64,000 nt of DNA from NCBI GenBank assembly GCA_963747405.1, contig CAVVFG010000001.1, positions 22,269-86,268 on the forward strand, read 5' to 3'. Positions 53,627 to 61,981 of the stretch are shown here, one piece after another. Both the position numbers and the translations under genes were made by a program. The notes under the pieces are model-generated. The model made no database searches, was not told the origin of the DNA, and saw only the letters and a list, made by a program, of their open reading frames with translations. This stretch comes from Fodinibacter sp963747405 (GTDB lineage: Bacteria; Actinomycetota; Actinomycetes; Actinomycetales; Dermatophilaceae). Every line of letters begins with the position of its first letter. The stretch's first letter is position 1.

Positions 53627-54486
53627 GCCGGCGCTCCGTTCGGGTACCAGGTGAAGTAGGCCTCCATCGTGTGGAACAGGTCGAGGGAGTCGACGTGGTC
53701 GGCCCTCGCGTTCTCGCCGGCCACGCCCATCATCAGCATGAAGTCCATGAAGCCGTGGGTGGCGTTGCCGGGCTGGTGCAGGCTGTCCAGGGTCACCTCG
53801 CGCAGGCACCCGTCGAGGTCGCCGTTCGCGATCCACTGCACGGCCCGGTGGTCGAACTCGGGGTCGGGCCCGTGCGGGCCGAACTGGCGTGGCCCGCCGA
53901 GCTCGAGCGAGAGGTGCCCGGTGCCGATGATGGCGACCCGCTGGTCACTGGGCCACGACTCGACGAGCTCGCGGATGGTCCTGCCCAGCTCGGCGAACCG
54001 CTTCGGCTGCGGAAGGGGTGGGGCGAAGATGTTGGTGTAGATCGGCACGATGGGCAGGTCGGCCTGCGGCCGCAGGGTGATGATCGGGCAGGTGATCGAG
54101 TGGTCGATGCGCAGCTCGTTGCTGAACGCGAGGTCGAACCCGGAGTCCAGGCCCCCGCGCAGGATGTGCGACGAGAGCTCCTCGTGGCCGTCGAGCCGGA
54201 ACCTCGGCAGCCCGAACTCGCGCTCCTCGTTGTACCAGTTGGCGTCGTAGACCGGCGCCTTCCCCACGAGGAACTGGGGCATGTTGTCGAGCCACAGCTG
54301 GTGGAAGTGGTCGCTGCCGACCATCACCAGCACGTCCGGCTGGGCCCGGGTGAGTGTCTCGCGGAAGCGCTCGATCTTCGCGACCCACTCGTCGGCGAAC
54401 GGCGGGCGCTGTTCTCCCACAGCGGTGCTCGCGCGGTAGTAGAACGGGTGGTGTGTCGAGGCGATGACGGCGACGACCTGCGCCAT
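53623..54486 (-). CDS. Extradiol ring-cleavage dioxygenase catalytic subunit (LigB-like, class III)
   Basis: This 287-residue class III extradiol dioxygenase has His12 and His13 in IASTHHPFYY, His60 and His62 in VGSDHFHQ, and IIGTGHLSLELGG further on, the Fe(II)-ligand and general-acid region of the LigB superfamily. A C-terminal GDLDGCLREVTLDSLHQPGN part follows. It should open a catecholic or gallate-like ring by meta cleavage. Paired with the LigA-like subunit. The gene lies 18 bp after the citryl-CoA-lyase-like gene. The exact ring substrate cannot be read. Confidence 0.88.
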   Translation of the reverse strand: MAQVVAVIASTHHPFYYRASTAVGEQRPPFADEWVAKIERFRETLTRAQPDVLVMVGSDHFHQLWLDNMPQFLVGKAPVYDANWYNEEREFGLPRFRLDGHEELSSHILRGGLDSGFDLAFSNELRIDHSITCPIITLRPQADLPIVPIYTNIFAPPLPQPKRFAELGRTIRELVESWPSDQRVAIIGTGHLSLELGGPRQFGPHGPDPEFDHRAVQWIANGDLDGCLREVTLDSLHQPGNATHGFMDFMLMMGVAGENARADHVDSLDLFHTMEAYFTWYPNGAPA

Positions 54487-54504
54487 GTCTGGTCTCCTTC
54501 CGGG

Positions 54505-55290
54505 TCAGGACTGGGGGTCGACGTACTCGGCGTTGCGGTCGACCGCGAGGTAGACGTCCATGCCGATCGGGCGGCGCCGTTCCTCGGCGAGCTGGCCGAG
54601 CAGCCCGGCGGCGCGCGCGAGCAGCGCGAACCCGCGCAGCATCTCGACCGGGAGCCCGAGGTCGGCCAGGGCCGCCCCGCAGACCCCGGCACCGTTGAGC
54701 GGCAGGCGTCGTCCGAGCACCTGCTCGTGCACCCGGCCGACGGCCTCGAACAGCCGCAGGTGCGGGCCGCGCAGGCCCTCCTCCTGCGCGATGCCGATCA
54801 GCACCGGTGTGCGCGGGTCGCCGTCCTTGTGCACCGGGTGGCCCAGACCCGGCACGTAGCGGCCGGCCTCCCGGGTGCGGCGCACGGCGTCGAGCGCCAC
54901 GGCATCCCACTGCTCGTCGGTCGCGGGCAGGTCGTCGCCGAGGTCGGTGACGACGGCGTCGAGGAAGGCGCCGCAGTCCTCGGTGACGCCGAGGAAGCGT
55001 GACCCGCCGCCGAGCAGGCCGGCGGCGAGCGCGCCCTGCAGGGAGTCGGGCGCGGAGAGGTACGTGAGTCGCGCCGCGATCGCCGTGGGGGTGAACCCGT
55101 GGTCGGCGAGCGCCACGAGCACCGCCTCGAACACCCGTGTCTCCGACGGGGTCGGGCGGCGCATCGCGACCAGCCAGAACGCCAGCTCCCCGAAGCCGAC
55201 CTGGCCCATGAGGTCGGCGGTGAGGTCCTGGCCGAGCAGGCGGATCTCGTCGGCGCCGGACGTGCCCAGCGAGGTGGGGTAGGTCGTCAT
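54505..55290 (-). CDS. Citrate-synthase-fold citryl-CoA lyase-like protein
   Basis: This 261-residue protein has the citrate synthase fold in short form: VFEAVLVALADHGFTPTAIA, the site His in VPGLGHPVHKDGDPR, and LPLNGAGVCGAALADLGLP. It lacks the N-terminal part of a full citrate synthase (about 430 residues). This matches citryl-CoA lyase-type proteins that split CoA-activated tertiary alcohols or aldol-like CoA esters. ATG 55290 overlaps the CoA-transferase stop (ATGA), so activation and cleavage are coupled. The true acyl-CoA substrate is unknown. Confidence 0.82.
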   Translation of the reverse strand: MTTYPTSLGTSGADEIRLLGQDLTADLMGQVGFGELAFWLVAMRRPTPSETRVFEAVLVALADHGFTPTAIAARLTYLSAPDSLQGALAAGLLGGGSRFLGVTEDCGAFLDAVVTDLGDDLPATDEQWDAVALDAVRRTREAGRYVPGLGHPVHKDGDPRTPVLIGIAQEEGLRGPHLRLFEAVGRVHEQVLGRRLPLNGAGVCGAALADLGLPVEMLRGFALLARAAGLLGQLAEERRRPIGMDVYLAVDRNAEYVDPQS

Positions 55291-56477
55291 ACGTCGCGCT
55301 CCTCGTCGCTGCGGGTGGCCGGGTCGGCGAGCCAGCGCCGGATCTCGTCGCCGTGCTCGTCGAGGCCGGGGGGCGGCAGCCGGTAGTCGGGTGGTGTCTC
55401 GGAGAGCCGGATGGGGTGGCGCACCGACGGCACGGCCGCGTCGCCCTCGCCGACCGACACCACCGGGTCCAGGCCAACGGACTCGGCGAAGGCGACCCCG
55501 CCGTCGACGGTGTTGATCGGGCCGCAGGGCACGCCGGCCGCGGTGATCACCTCGAACCACTCCATGGTGGTGCGGGTGGCGAGCCGCTCGACGAGCAGGG
55601 GGCGCAGCTCTTCGCGGTGGGCGGTGCGGTCCTCGTTGCCCCGGAACCGCGGGTCCTCGGCCAGGCCGGGCAGGCCCAGCACCTCGACCAGCCGCCGGAA
55701 CTGGCCGTTGTTGCCGGCCGTGATGATCAGGTCGCCGTCGGAGCAGGGCAGCGGTTCGTAGGGGAACAGGCTGGGGTGGCTGTTGCCCATCCGGGTGGGG
55801 ACGACGCCCCCTGCGACGAACGCGCTGGACTGGTTGACCAGCCCGGACAGCGCCGACGACAGCAGGTTCACCTCGACGTGCTGGCCCCGGCCGGTGTCGT
55901 GCCGTGCGTTGAGCGCGGCGAGCACGCCGATGGTGGCGTGCAGCCCGGCCATCACGTCGAACACCGAGATGCCGGCCCGGTAGGGCGGCCCGTCCGGGCT
56001 GCCGGTCAGGCTCATCAGCCCGGAGATGGCCTGCACCATGAGGTCGTAGCCGGGCAGGTCGCGCCCGCCCGGGCCGCTGCCGAAGCCGCTGATCGAGGCG
56101 TAGACGATGCCGGGGTTGCCGGCTGCGACGCTGGGGTAGTCGAGCCCGAAGCGGGCCAGGCCGCCGGGCTTGAAATTCTCGACGAGCACGTCGGCCCGGG
56201 CGGCCAGCTCCCGCGCGGCGGCGAGGTCGGCCTCGTCCTTGAGGTCGAGCGCGACCGAGCGCTTGTTGCGGTTGACGCCGAGGTAGTAGGTCGAGACGCC
56301 GTCGCGCAGCGGGGGGCTCCAGGTGCGGGTGTCGTCGCCACCGGGTGACTCGACCTTGACCACCTCGGCGCCGAGGTCGGCGAGCAGCATGGTGGCGTAG
56401 GGCCCGGCGAGGATGCGCGAGAAGTCGGCGACGAGCAGGCCGGACAGGGGCCCGGACGGCGCTGCCATGCCCACCAC
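55287..56477 (-). CDS. Family III (CaiB/BaiF) CoA-transferase
   Basis: This 396-residue protein has the family N-terminus LLVADFSRILAGPYATMLLA, DLGAEVVKVESPGGDDTR, the NRNKRSVALDL segment, and the catalytic Asp in GISVFDVMAGLHA. It transfers CoA between carboxylic acids. It heads the catabolic operon, just inside the IclR-type repeats, and overlaps the citryl-CoA-lyase-like gene. GTG 56477 with AGGAG 5 nt upstream is preferred; ATG 56468 is also possible. Confidence 0.9.
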   Translation of the reverse strand: MVGMAAPSGPLSGLLVADFSRILAGPYATMLLADLGAEVVKVESPGGDDTRTWSPPLRDGVSTYYLGVNRNKRSVALDLKDEADLAAARELAARADVLVENFKPGGLARFGLDYPSVAAGNPGIVYASISGFGSGPGGRDLPGYDLMVQAISGLMSLTGSPDGPPYRAGISVFDVMAGLHATIGVLAALNARHDTGRGQHVEVNLLSSALSGLVNQSSAFVAGGVVPTRMGNSHPSLFPYEPLPCSDGDLIITAGNNGQFRRLVEVLGLPGLAEDPRFRGNEDRTAHREELRPLLVERLATRTTMEWFEVITAAGVPCGPINTVDGGVAFAESVGLDPVVSVGEGDAAVPSVRHPIRLSETPPDYRLPPPGLDEHGDEIRRWLADPATRSDEERDV

Positions 56478-56497
56478 CTCGTCTCCTCATGAGCGGT

Positions 56498-56668
56498 TGC
56501 GGACAGGCGTCCGCAGATGCGGTGCCCCGAGTTTCAGCGTGACGACCGCACCCTGTCAAGCACGGTTCGACCACGCCGTCCCACTTCGACGAGGGTCTTG
56601 ACAGCCGCGACCCGGCGCGCGGACAGTGGGCGGCGACATCCGGGTGCCGCTCAGCGGACACCTGTCCG
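56498..56668. promoter_or_regulatory. Two inverted repeats between divergent catabolic operons, probable IclR sites
   Basis: TGCGGAC-AGGC-GTCCGCA (56498-56515) and CGGACA-CC-TGTCCG (56655-56668) share the half-site CGGAC. A lone CGGACA half-site lies near 56619. They sit 21 bp from the CoA-transferase start and 23 bp from the amidohydrolase start respectively, so one regulator could control both directions. The IclR gene is two genes away on the amidohydrolase side. Confidence 0.65.
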
Positions 56669-56691
56669 AGAAGATCGAACGGGAGAAGGTC

Positions 56692-58176
56692 ATGGCTCAC
56701 GACGAGGTGGCCGCCGGCCGGCCGGTGCTGTTCCGCAACGCCACGGTGCTCACGATGGACGACCAGCACCGGGTGCTGACCGGGGCCGACGTGCTCGTCG
56801 TCGGCGACCGTGTCGCCGAGGTCGGGCCTGACCTCACCGCCCCCGAAGGGGCGCTCGAGATCGACGCCACCGGCGGCATCGTGATGCCCGGCATGGTTGA
56901 CACCCACCGGCACATGTGGCAGACGGCGATGCGCGGCTACGGCGCCGACTGGACCCTCACCCAGTACTTCGTCTGGTACTACCTCGAACACGGTCGCCGG
57001 TTCCGCCCGCAGGACGTGCACACCGGCAACCTGCTCTCCGCGTGGGACGCCCTCGAGGCCGGCGTCACCACCACCGTCGACTGGTCGCACGGCCTGCAGA
57101 CCGTCGAGCACGCCGAGGCGGCGGTCGACGCGCTGAGCAGCGTGCCCGGCCGCTTCGTACTGGCCTACGGCAACATCCAGGCCGGCCCGTGGGAGTGGAC
57201 GGCCGACCCCGCGGTGCGCTCCTTCCTCGAGCGCCGCCGCGGTGACCTCTACGGCTGGCAGCTCGCCTTCGACGTCACCGGCGACCCCGCCTTCCCCGAG
57301 CGCCCCGCCTTCGAGGTGGCCCGCGAGCTCGACCTGCCGGTCACGACGCACGCGGGAGTCTGGGGCGCGACGAACGACGACGGCATCCGACTGATGCACG
57401 AGAACGGCTTCATGGACGAGCGCAGCGTCTACGTGCACGCCGCGACGCTGTCGACCGACTCCTACCACCGGATCGCGGCCACCGGCGGGTCGGCCTCGGT
57501 GTCGACGGAGTCGGAACAGAGTGCGGGACAGGGCTACCCGCCCACGTGGCAGCTGCGCAAGCACGGCATCCCGGTGTCGCTCTCGATGGACACCAGCGTG
57601 TGGTGGAGCAGCGACCTGTTCTCGGCGATGCGCACCACGCTGGGTGCCGACCGTTCGCGTGAGCACCTCGAGGCCCACGCGGCCGGCGACACGGTCACCA
57701 ACGTGCACCTGCGCGCCGAGCACGTCGTCGACTGGGCCACCCGGGGTGGCGCCCAAGCCCTGGGCCGCGACGAGATCGGCCGCCTCGTGCCGGGTGCCAA
57801 GGCCGACGTCGTGCTCATCCGCAACGACCGGTCGCTGGTGTCGTTCCCGCTGCTGAACCCCTACGGCCACGTCGCGTTCCAGGCCCAGCGCGGCGACGTG
57901 CACACGGTGCTGGTCGACGGCCGGGTCGTCAAGCACGATGGCGAGCTGGTCGGCGTCGACCTGGCCGACCTGCGCCGCCGTGCCACCGAGACCGTGGAGT
58001 TCCTCGTCGGCGAGATGGGCGAGGAGGCCTGGACGGCCGGCATGAACCCGGCCCTGCCCGACGACGACGACGACAAGGTCCTCGACAACCCGTACCAGTA
58101 CACGGAGTTCCGCACGGACACCACGCGGGCGCGGGGTACGGTCTTCGGCGAGCCGGGGGCCGGCGAGGACGGCTGA
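56692..58176 (+). CDS. Amidohydrolase of the cytosine-deaminase/chlorohydrolase group
   Basis: This 494-residue metal-dependent hydrolase has DTHRHMWQTAMRG (HxH metal ligands), THAGVWG (His), the metal-Asp region SLSMDTSVWW, and LGRDEIGRLVPGAKADVVLI near the end, the typical beta-sandwich return. This group removes amino, chloro or similar groups from rings (TrzN/AtzA/guanine deaminase relatives). ATG 56692 with GGGAGAAGG upstream is chosen; the in-frame GTG 56626 is inside the operator area. It is divergent from the LigAB operon and may prepare its aromatic substrate. The leaving group is unknown. Confidence 0.87.
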   Translation: MAHDEVAAGRPVLFRNATVLTMDDQHRVLTGADVLVVGDRVAEVGPDLTAPEGALEIDATGGIVMPGMVDTHRHMWQTAMRGYGADWTLTQYFVWYYLEHGRRFRPQDVHTGNLLSAWDALEAGVTTTVDWSHGLQTVEHAEAAVDALSSVPGRFVLAYGNIQAGPWEWTADPAVRSFLERRRGDLYGWQLAFDVTGDPAFPERPAFEVARELDLPVTTHAGVWGATNDDGIRLMHENGFMDERSVYVHAATLSTDSYHRIAATGGSASVSTESEQSAGQGYPPTWQLRKHGIPVSLSMDTSVWWSSDLFSAMRTTLGADRSREHLEAHAAGDTVTNVHLRAEHVVDWATRGGAQALGRDEIGRLVPGAKADVVLIRNDRSLVSFPLLNPYGHVAFQAQRGDVHTVLVDGRVVKHDGELVGVDLADLRRRATETVEFLVGEMGEEAWTAGMNPALPDDDDDKVLDNPYQYTEFRTDTTRARGTVFGEPGAGEDG

Positions 58177-58205
58177 CCCCGACGAACGCGAGAGGGGGAG
58201 GCGAC

Positions 58206-59024
58206 ATGGCCGGACGTGGTCAGGGACCCGACTTCGTCGAGGCACTGGCGCGCGGCCTCGACGTCATCGCCTGCTTCGACCGTGAGCGGCCGCAGCTGTC
58301 GCTGAGCGAGGTCGCGCACGCCACGGGGCTCGCCCGGCCGACGGCCCGCCGGCTGCTGCTGACCCTCGAGGAGCTCGGCTACGTGCGGTCACGTGACGGC
58401 CAGTTCACGCTCACCCCGAGGGTGCTGTCCCTCGGCACCGCCTACGTGGCGTCGCTCGGGCTGTGGGAGATCGCCCGTCCCCGGCTCGAGGCCCTCGTCG
58501 GCCGTACCGGCGAGAGCTCGTCGATGGCCCAGCTCGACGGGTCCGACATCGTCTACGTCGCCCGGGTGTCGGTGCCCAAGATCATCGCCCTACGCGTCGA
58601 GGTGGGCACCCGCTTTCCCGCCCCTCCCACCTCGCAGGGCAAGGTGCTGCTCGCGGCGCTCGACCCGCCGGCGCTGGATGCCGTGCTCGCCACCCCCAGC
58701 CGCTCGGGCCTGGTGCCCCGCGTGGAGCGCGATCGGGCGGCCCTCGACGACGAGCTCGCGCGGGTGCGTGCCCGCGGCTGGGCGCTGGCCGACGAGGAGC
58801 TGGCCCCGGGGGTGCGCTCGGTGGCGGTACCGGTGCGCGACGCCACCGGCGCGGTGCGGGCCGCCATGAACATCACCGTGCACGCGGCCGAGACCACCAC
58901 CGAGCGGCTGCGCGACGAGCTGCTGCCGATGCTGCACCGCACTGCGGCCGAGGTGAGCGAGGACTGGGCGCTGTGGCAGCGCCGCCCGCACGTGGAGGTC
59001 GGTCAGCCGCCGGTAGGGACGTAG
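58206..59024 (+). CDS. IclR family transcriptional regulator (PcaR/PobR-like)
   Basis: This 272-residue protein has the IclR winged helix (LSLSEVAHATGLARPTARRL followed by LLTLEELGYV) and a GAF-like ligand domain with SVPKIIALRVEVGTRFPAPP and TSQGKVLLAAL. The VGxRxPA/TSxG pattern is shared with PcaR/PobR/CatR regulators of aromatic catabolism. ATG 58206 has GGGGGAGG upstream and lies 29 bp after the amidohydrolase. It probably activates the divergent CoA-transferase/LigAB operon and the amidohydrolase through the repeats at 56498-56668. Confidence 0.9.
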   Translation: MAGRGQGPDFVEALARGLDVIACFDRERPQLSLSEVAHATGLARPTARRLLLTLEELGYVRSRDGQFTLTPRVLSLGTAYVASLGLWEIARPRLEALVGRTGESSSMAQLDGSDIVYVARVSVPKIIALRVEVGTRFPAPPTSQGKVLLAALDPPALDAVLATPSRSGLVPRVERDRAALDDELARVRARGWALADEELAPGVRSVAVPVRDATGAVRAAMNITVHAAETTTERLRDELLPMLHRTAAEVSEDWALWQRRPHVEVGQPPVGT

Positions 59025-59407
59025 GTCGCCTCGATCGCTGCGAGGTAGGCCGCGGCCAGCCGCTCGAAGCGGTCGGCGGTCATCTCCACCTCGTCGCCCA
59101 CGGCGAACCGGAGCACGGTGCGGTCGGGTTGCCAACGGATGGGTTCCGGCACGTGCAGGGTGCCGGCGTGGCTCACCACCGAGTCGCTGATCACGCGCAC
59201 CTCGTTCATCGGGTTGCCGTTGTCGCCCTCGATCGCGCGGTCGCGGTGCACGAACCACGCGTCGAGCACCACGACGGCCTGCAGGAACACCAGGCTCTCG
59301 AGCGTGCTGTCCTCCACGTCGTTGGTGGCCCAGACCGCGAGCAGGGCGTCGCAGCTGTCGCGACAGGCCTCGATCTCGTCGGAGGTGTAGGCGGTGCGAG
59401 CGGGCAC
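59003..59407 (-). CDS. Conserved hypothetical protein
   Basis: This 134-residue protein has a recognisable conserved pattern: VVVLDAWFVHRDRAIEGDNG, NPMNEVRVISDSVV, and VLRFAVGDEVEMTADRFERL. I know of similar uncharacterised actinobacterial proteins but no function. GTG 59407 has GAGGAG upstream. It overlaps the 3' end of the convergent IclR gene by 22 bp. No signal peptide or membrane segment. The gene itself is well supported. Confidence 0.75.
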   Translation of the reverse strand: MPARTAYTSDEIEACRDSCDALLAVWATNDVEDSTLESLVFLQAVVVLDAWFVHRDRAIEGDNGNPMNEVRVISDSVVSHAGTLHVPEPIRWQPDRTVLRFAVGDEVEMTADRFERLAAAYLAAIEATYVPTGG

Positions 59408-59462
59408 GGTGGCTCCTCGGGGTGGGCTCTGTCGTCGTGGCCGGAGCCTACGCCGCCACGGC

Positions 59463-60179
59463 TCAGCCCAGGGCGCCCGACGCGTCGAGCACCGCCGAGC
59501 CGGCGAGCCAGGTGGCCCACACGAGCACGAGGGCGAAGCTGGCGTTCCAGACCACCCGGGGCACCCGGGTGAGGCGCGCCAGCACCCCGGGGTCGCTCAC
59601 CGCGGGGTCCCTCGCGGCCACCACCGCGCCGAGGTGACGCCAGGCGCCGACGATGAGCACCAGGCCCACCCCGACCACCACCTGGGCCTGCACCTGCGGC
59701 GGCCCGGCCCACCACAGCGCACCGGCAGCGACGAGGGCGACGGCCACGACGAGGGCGGTCAGCCCCGAGCGCACCCGCAGCGCGCTGGTGACGAGCACGG
59801 CGAGGATGCCGGTGAGCACCGGCGCCGACCAGCCGCGCACCGCCAGCCACACCACGAGCGCGCCGACGACTCCCGGGGCGGGGTAGCCGGCCCAGGTCGT
59901 GAGCACCCGCCCCGCCCCGCGCGCCGGGCCCACCGTGACGGCGTGCCCGGACATGTCGCCGCGCAGCACGAAGCCGGTGAACCGGCGGCCGCACAGCATC
60001 CCGATGCCGGCGTGGCCCAGCTCGTGCACGAGGGTGACCGCGAGGCGCACCACCCGCCAGACCGGCTCGACCGCGACGGCCACCAGGGCTGCGACGAGGA
60101 CGACGAGCACCGGCGGCCCGGCGAGGGCGATGCCCTGCTCGGGCACGATCCTGGACCAGACCTGCTCGAACCAGTTCAT
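59463..60179 (-). CDS. M50 family membrane metallopeptidase
   Basis: This 238-residue polytopic protein has the zinc motif HELGH in VTLVHELGHAGIGMLCGRRF and about five membrane helices. A GYPAPGVVGALVVWLAVRGW segment resembles the second metal-site region (Asn/Pro-Gly). It is of the short M50B type seen in actinobacteria. Substrates are unknown. ATG 60179 overlaps the end of the long frame of the DEAD-box gene (ATGA), although that overlap may be fortuitous. Confidence 0.82.
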   Translation of the reverse strand: MNWFEQVWSRIVPEQGIALAGPPVLVVLVAALVAVAVEPVWRVVRLAVTLVHELGHAGIGMLCGRRFTGFVLRGDMSGHAVTVGPARGAGRVLTTWAGYPAPGVVGALVVWLAVRGWSAPVLTGILAVLVTSALRVRSGLTALVVAVALVAAGALWWAGPPQVQAQVVVGVGLVLIVGAWRHLGAVVAARDPAVSDPGVLARLTRVPRVVWNASFALVLVWATWLAGSAVLDASGALG

Positions 60180-61711
60180 GACACGAAAGCCCTGATCAGC
60201 CGGCGGTGCGCGCCCACCGGCGTCAGCGCGAGCGGCGGCTCGCGCCCTCGGAGAAGGAGGCCGCCGAGCGGGCCGGCCGCGACGAGGTGCTGTACGTGGA
60301 TGCCGGACGGCCGCCGGTAGAGCGGGTGGACGAGCCGGCCGGGCGGGAGGACGAGCCGCCGGCCGATCGGCTGGAGGGGCCGCCGGCACCGCGACGCCGC
60401 TGGCCGTTGCCACTGTTCCCACCGGTGGAGGTGGTGCGCTGGCCGCCGCCCTGCTTGCCGCGGCCGCGGCCACCGCCACCCTGGCGGGCCGGCATGCTGG
60501 GCGCGGGCAGCGCGATGCCGCCCTCGAAGGAGCGCTCGCCGGGGGCGAGCTCGCTGCAGCAGCGGGTGGGTGGAGGTGACCCGGGTCGTCGTGGGGTTCA
60601 CGCCGGCCTTGCGGGTGAGGTCGCGCACGTCGCGCACCTGGTCGTCGGTCATCAGCGTGATGACGGTGCCCGACGCGCCGGCGCGGGCGGTGCGGCCCGA
60701 GCGGTGCGTGTAGGCCTTGTGCTCGACCGGCGGGTCGGCGTGGATGACCAGCGCGACGTCGTCGACGTGGATGCCGCGGGCGGCGATGTCGGTGGCGACC
60801 AGGGTGCGGGCAGCGCCGGAGTGGAAGGCGTCCATGGTGCGGGTGCGGGCGTTCTGGCTGAGGTTGCCGTGCAGCTCCACCGCGGGCACCCCCGAGCCGT
60901 TGAGCTGGCGGGCCAGCTTCTTGGCGCGGTGCTTGGTGCGGGTGAAGACCACGGTGCGGCCGGGGGCGGCGACCAGGTCGAGCAGCACGGGCAGGTGCCC
61001 GTCGGTGGTCACGTGCAGCACGTGGTGCGACATCGTCGAGATCGGCGACTGGGCCGAGTCGGCCTGGTGGGTCACCGGGTTGTGCAGGTAGCGCTTGGCG
61101 ATGACGCTGATGCCGCCGTCGAGCGTGGCGGAGAACAGCATCCGCTGGCCCGACTGGGGCGTGGCGTCGAGCAGGCGGCGCACCTGCGGCAGGAAGCCCA
61201 GGTCGGCCATGTGGTCGGCCTCGTCGATGACGGTGATCTCGACGGCGTCGAGCGACACGTGGCCCTGGCCGATGAGGTCCTCGAGCCGGCCGGGGCAGGC
61301 GACGACGACGTCGACGCCGCGGCGCAGGGCCGTGACCTGCGGGTTCTGGCCGACGCCACCGAAGACGGTGCGCGAGGTGAGGCCGAGGCGCTGCGCGAGC
61401 GGCGTCATCGCCTCCTCGATCTGGGTGGCGAGCTCACGGGTCGGGGCGAGGATGAGCGCGCGGGGCCGGCGCGGCTGGGGCCGCTTCCCGCTCGCCGCGA
61501 GGCGGCTGAGCAGGGGCAGCACGAAGGCGATGGTCTTGCCGGAGCCGGTGCGGCCCCGGCCGAGCACGTCGCGACCCGCGAGGGAGTCGGGCAGCGTGGC
61601 GGCCTGGATGGGGGTGGGGGTCGTGATCCCGCCGGCGGCGAGGACCTCGACGAGGGAGGTCGGCACGCCGAGCGTGCTGAAGTTCTGGGAGGACAAGAAG
61701 GGTTCCTTCAC
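60176..61711 (-). CDS. DEAD-box RNA helicase (RhlE-like) with apparent C-terminal frameshift
   Basis: Residues 1-385 are a complete DEAD-box core: Q motif PTSLVEVLAAGGITTPTPIQ, motif I GRTGSGKT, motif II DEAD (VIDEADHMADLGF), motif III SAT, motif VI HRSGRTARAG. After HPLL (60557) the frame as sequenced runs 126 residues of Arg/Pro-rich sequence to 60176. In the next frame the reading continues SELAPGERSFEGGIALPAPS and a Gly/Ser/Arg-rich tail to a stop at 60223, exactly as in related helicases. A one-base insertion near 60556 explains this. The true gene probably ends at 60223. The core is intact, so the enzyme may still function. Confidence 0.85.
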   Translation of the reverse strand: MKEPFLSSQNFSTLGVPTSLVEVLAAGGITTPTPIQAATLPDSLAGRDVLGRGRTGSGKTIAFVLPLLSRLAASGKRPQPRRPRALILAPTRELATQIEEAMTPLAQRLGLTSRTVFGGVGQNPQVTALRRGVDVVVACPGRLEDLIGQGHVSLDAVEITVIDEADHMADLGFLPQVRRLLDATPQSGQRMLFSATLDGGISVIAKRYLHNPVTHQADSAQSPISTMSHHVLHVTTDGHLPVLLDLVAAPGRTVVFTRTKHRAKKLARQLNGSGVPAVELHGNLSQNARTRTMDAFHSGAARTLVATDIAARGIHVDDVALVIHADPPVEHKAYTHRSGRTARAGASGTVITLMTDDQVRDVRDLTRKAGVNPTTTRVTSTHPLLQRARPRRALLRGRHRAARAQHAGPPGWRWPRPRQAGRRPAHHLHRWEQWQRPAASRCRRPLQPIGRRLVLPPGRLVHPLYRRPSGIHVQHLVAAGPLGGLLLRGREPPLALTPVGAHRRLIRAFVS

Positions 61712-61981
61712 GGGTGCATGGGGTCGTCGCGACCGTCGTGGTCGGCGTCGACTCGGATGTTCTGCCGGGCGGGGCTCTGGGCCGCGGCGCCGCGTGGCGG
61801 GGGAGCTGGCCCCGACGCGAAGGCATCGACATCAAAGAAGCAGGGCCCGAGGCAGAAGGCGGGCCGCTGAAACCCAGTCTACGGGACGGCGCCGTCATCG
61901 CACGCATCGCGCCAACTCACAACGCCCGGGCGTCTTGTCGAGGGTCGCGTCGGCGGGGCCCCTCCAGCCCTACAGTGACGT

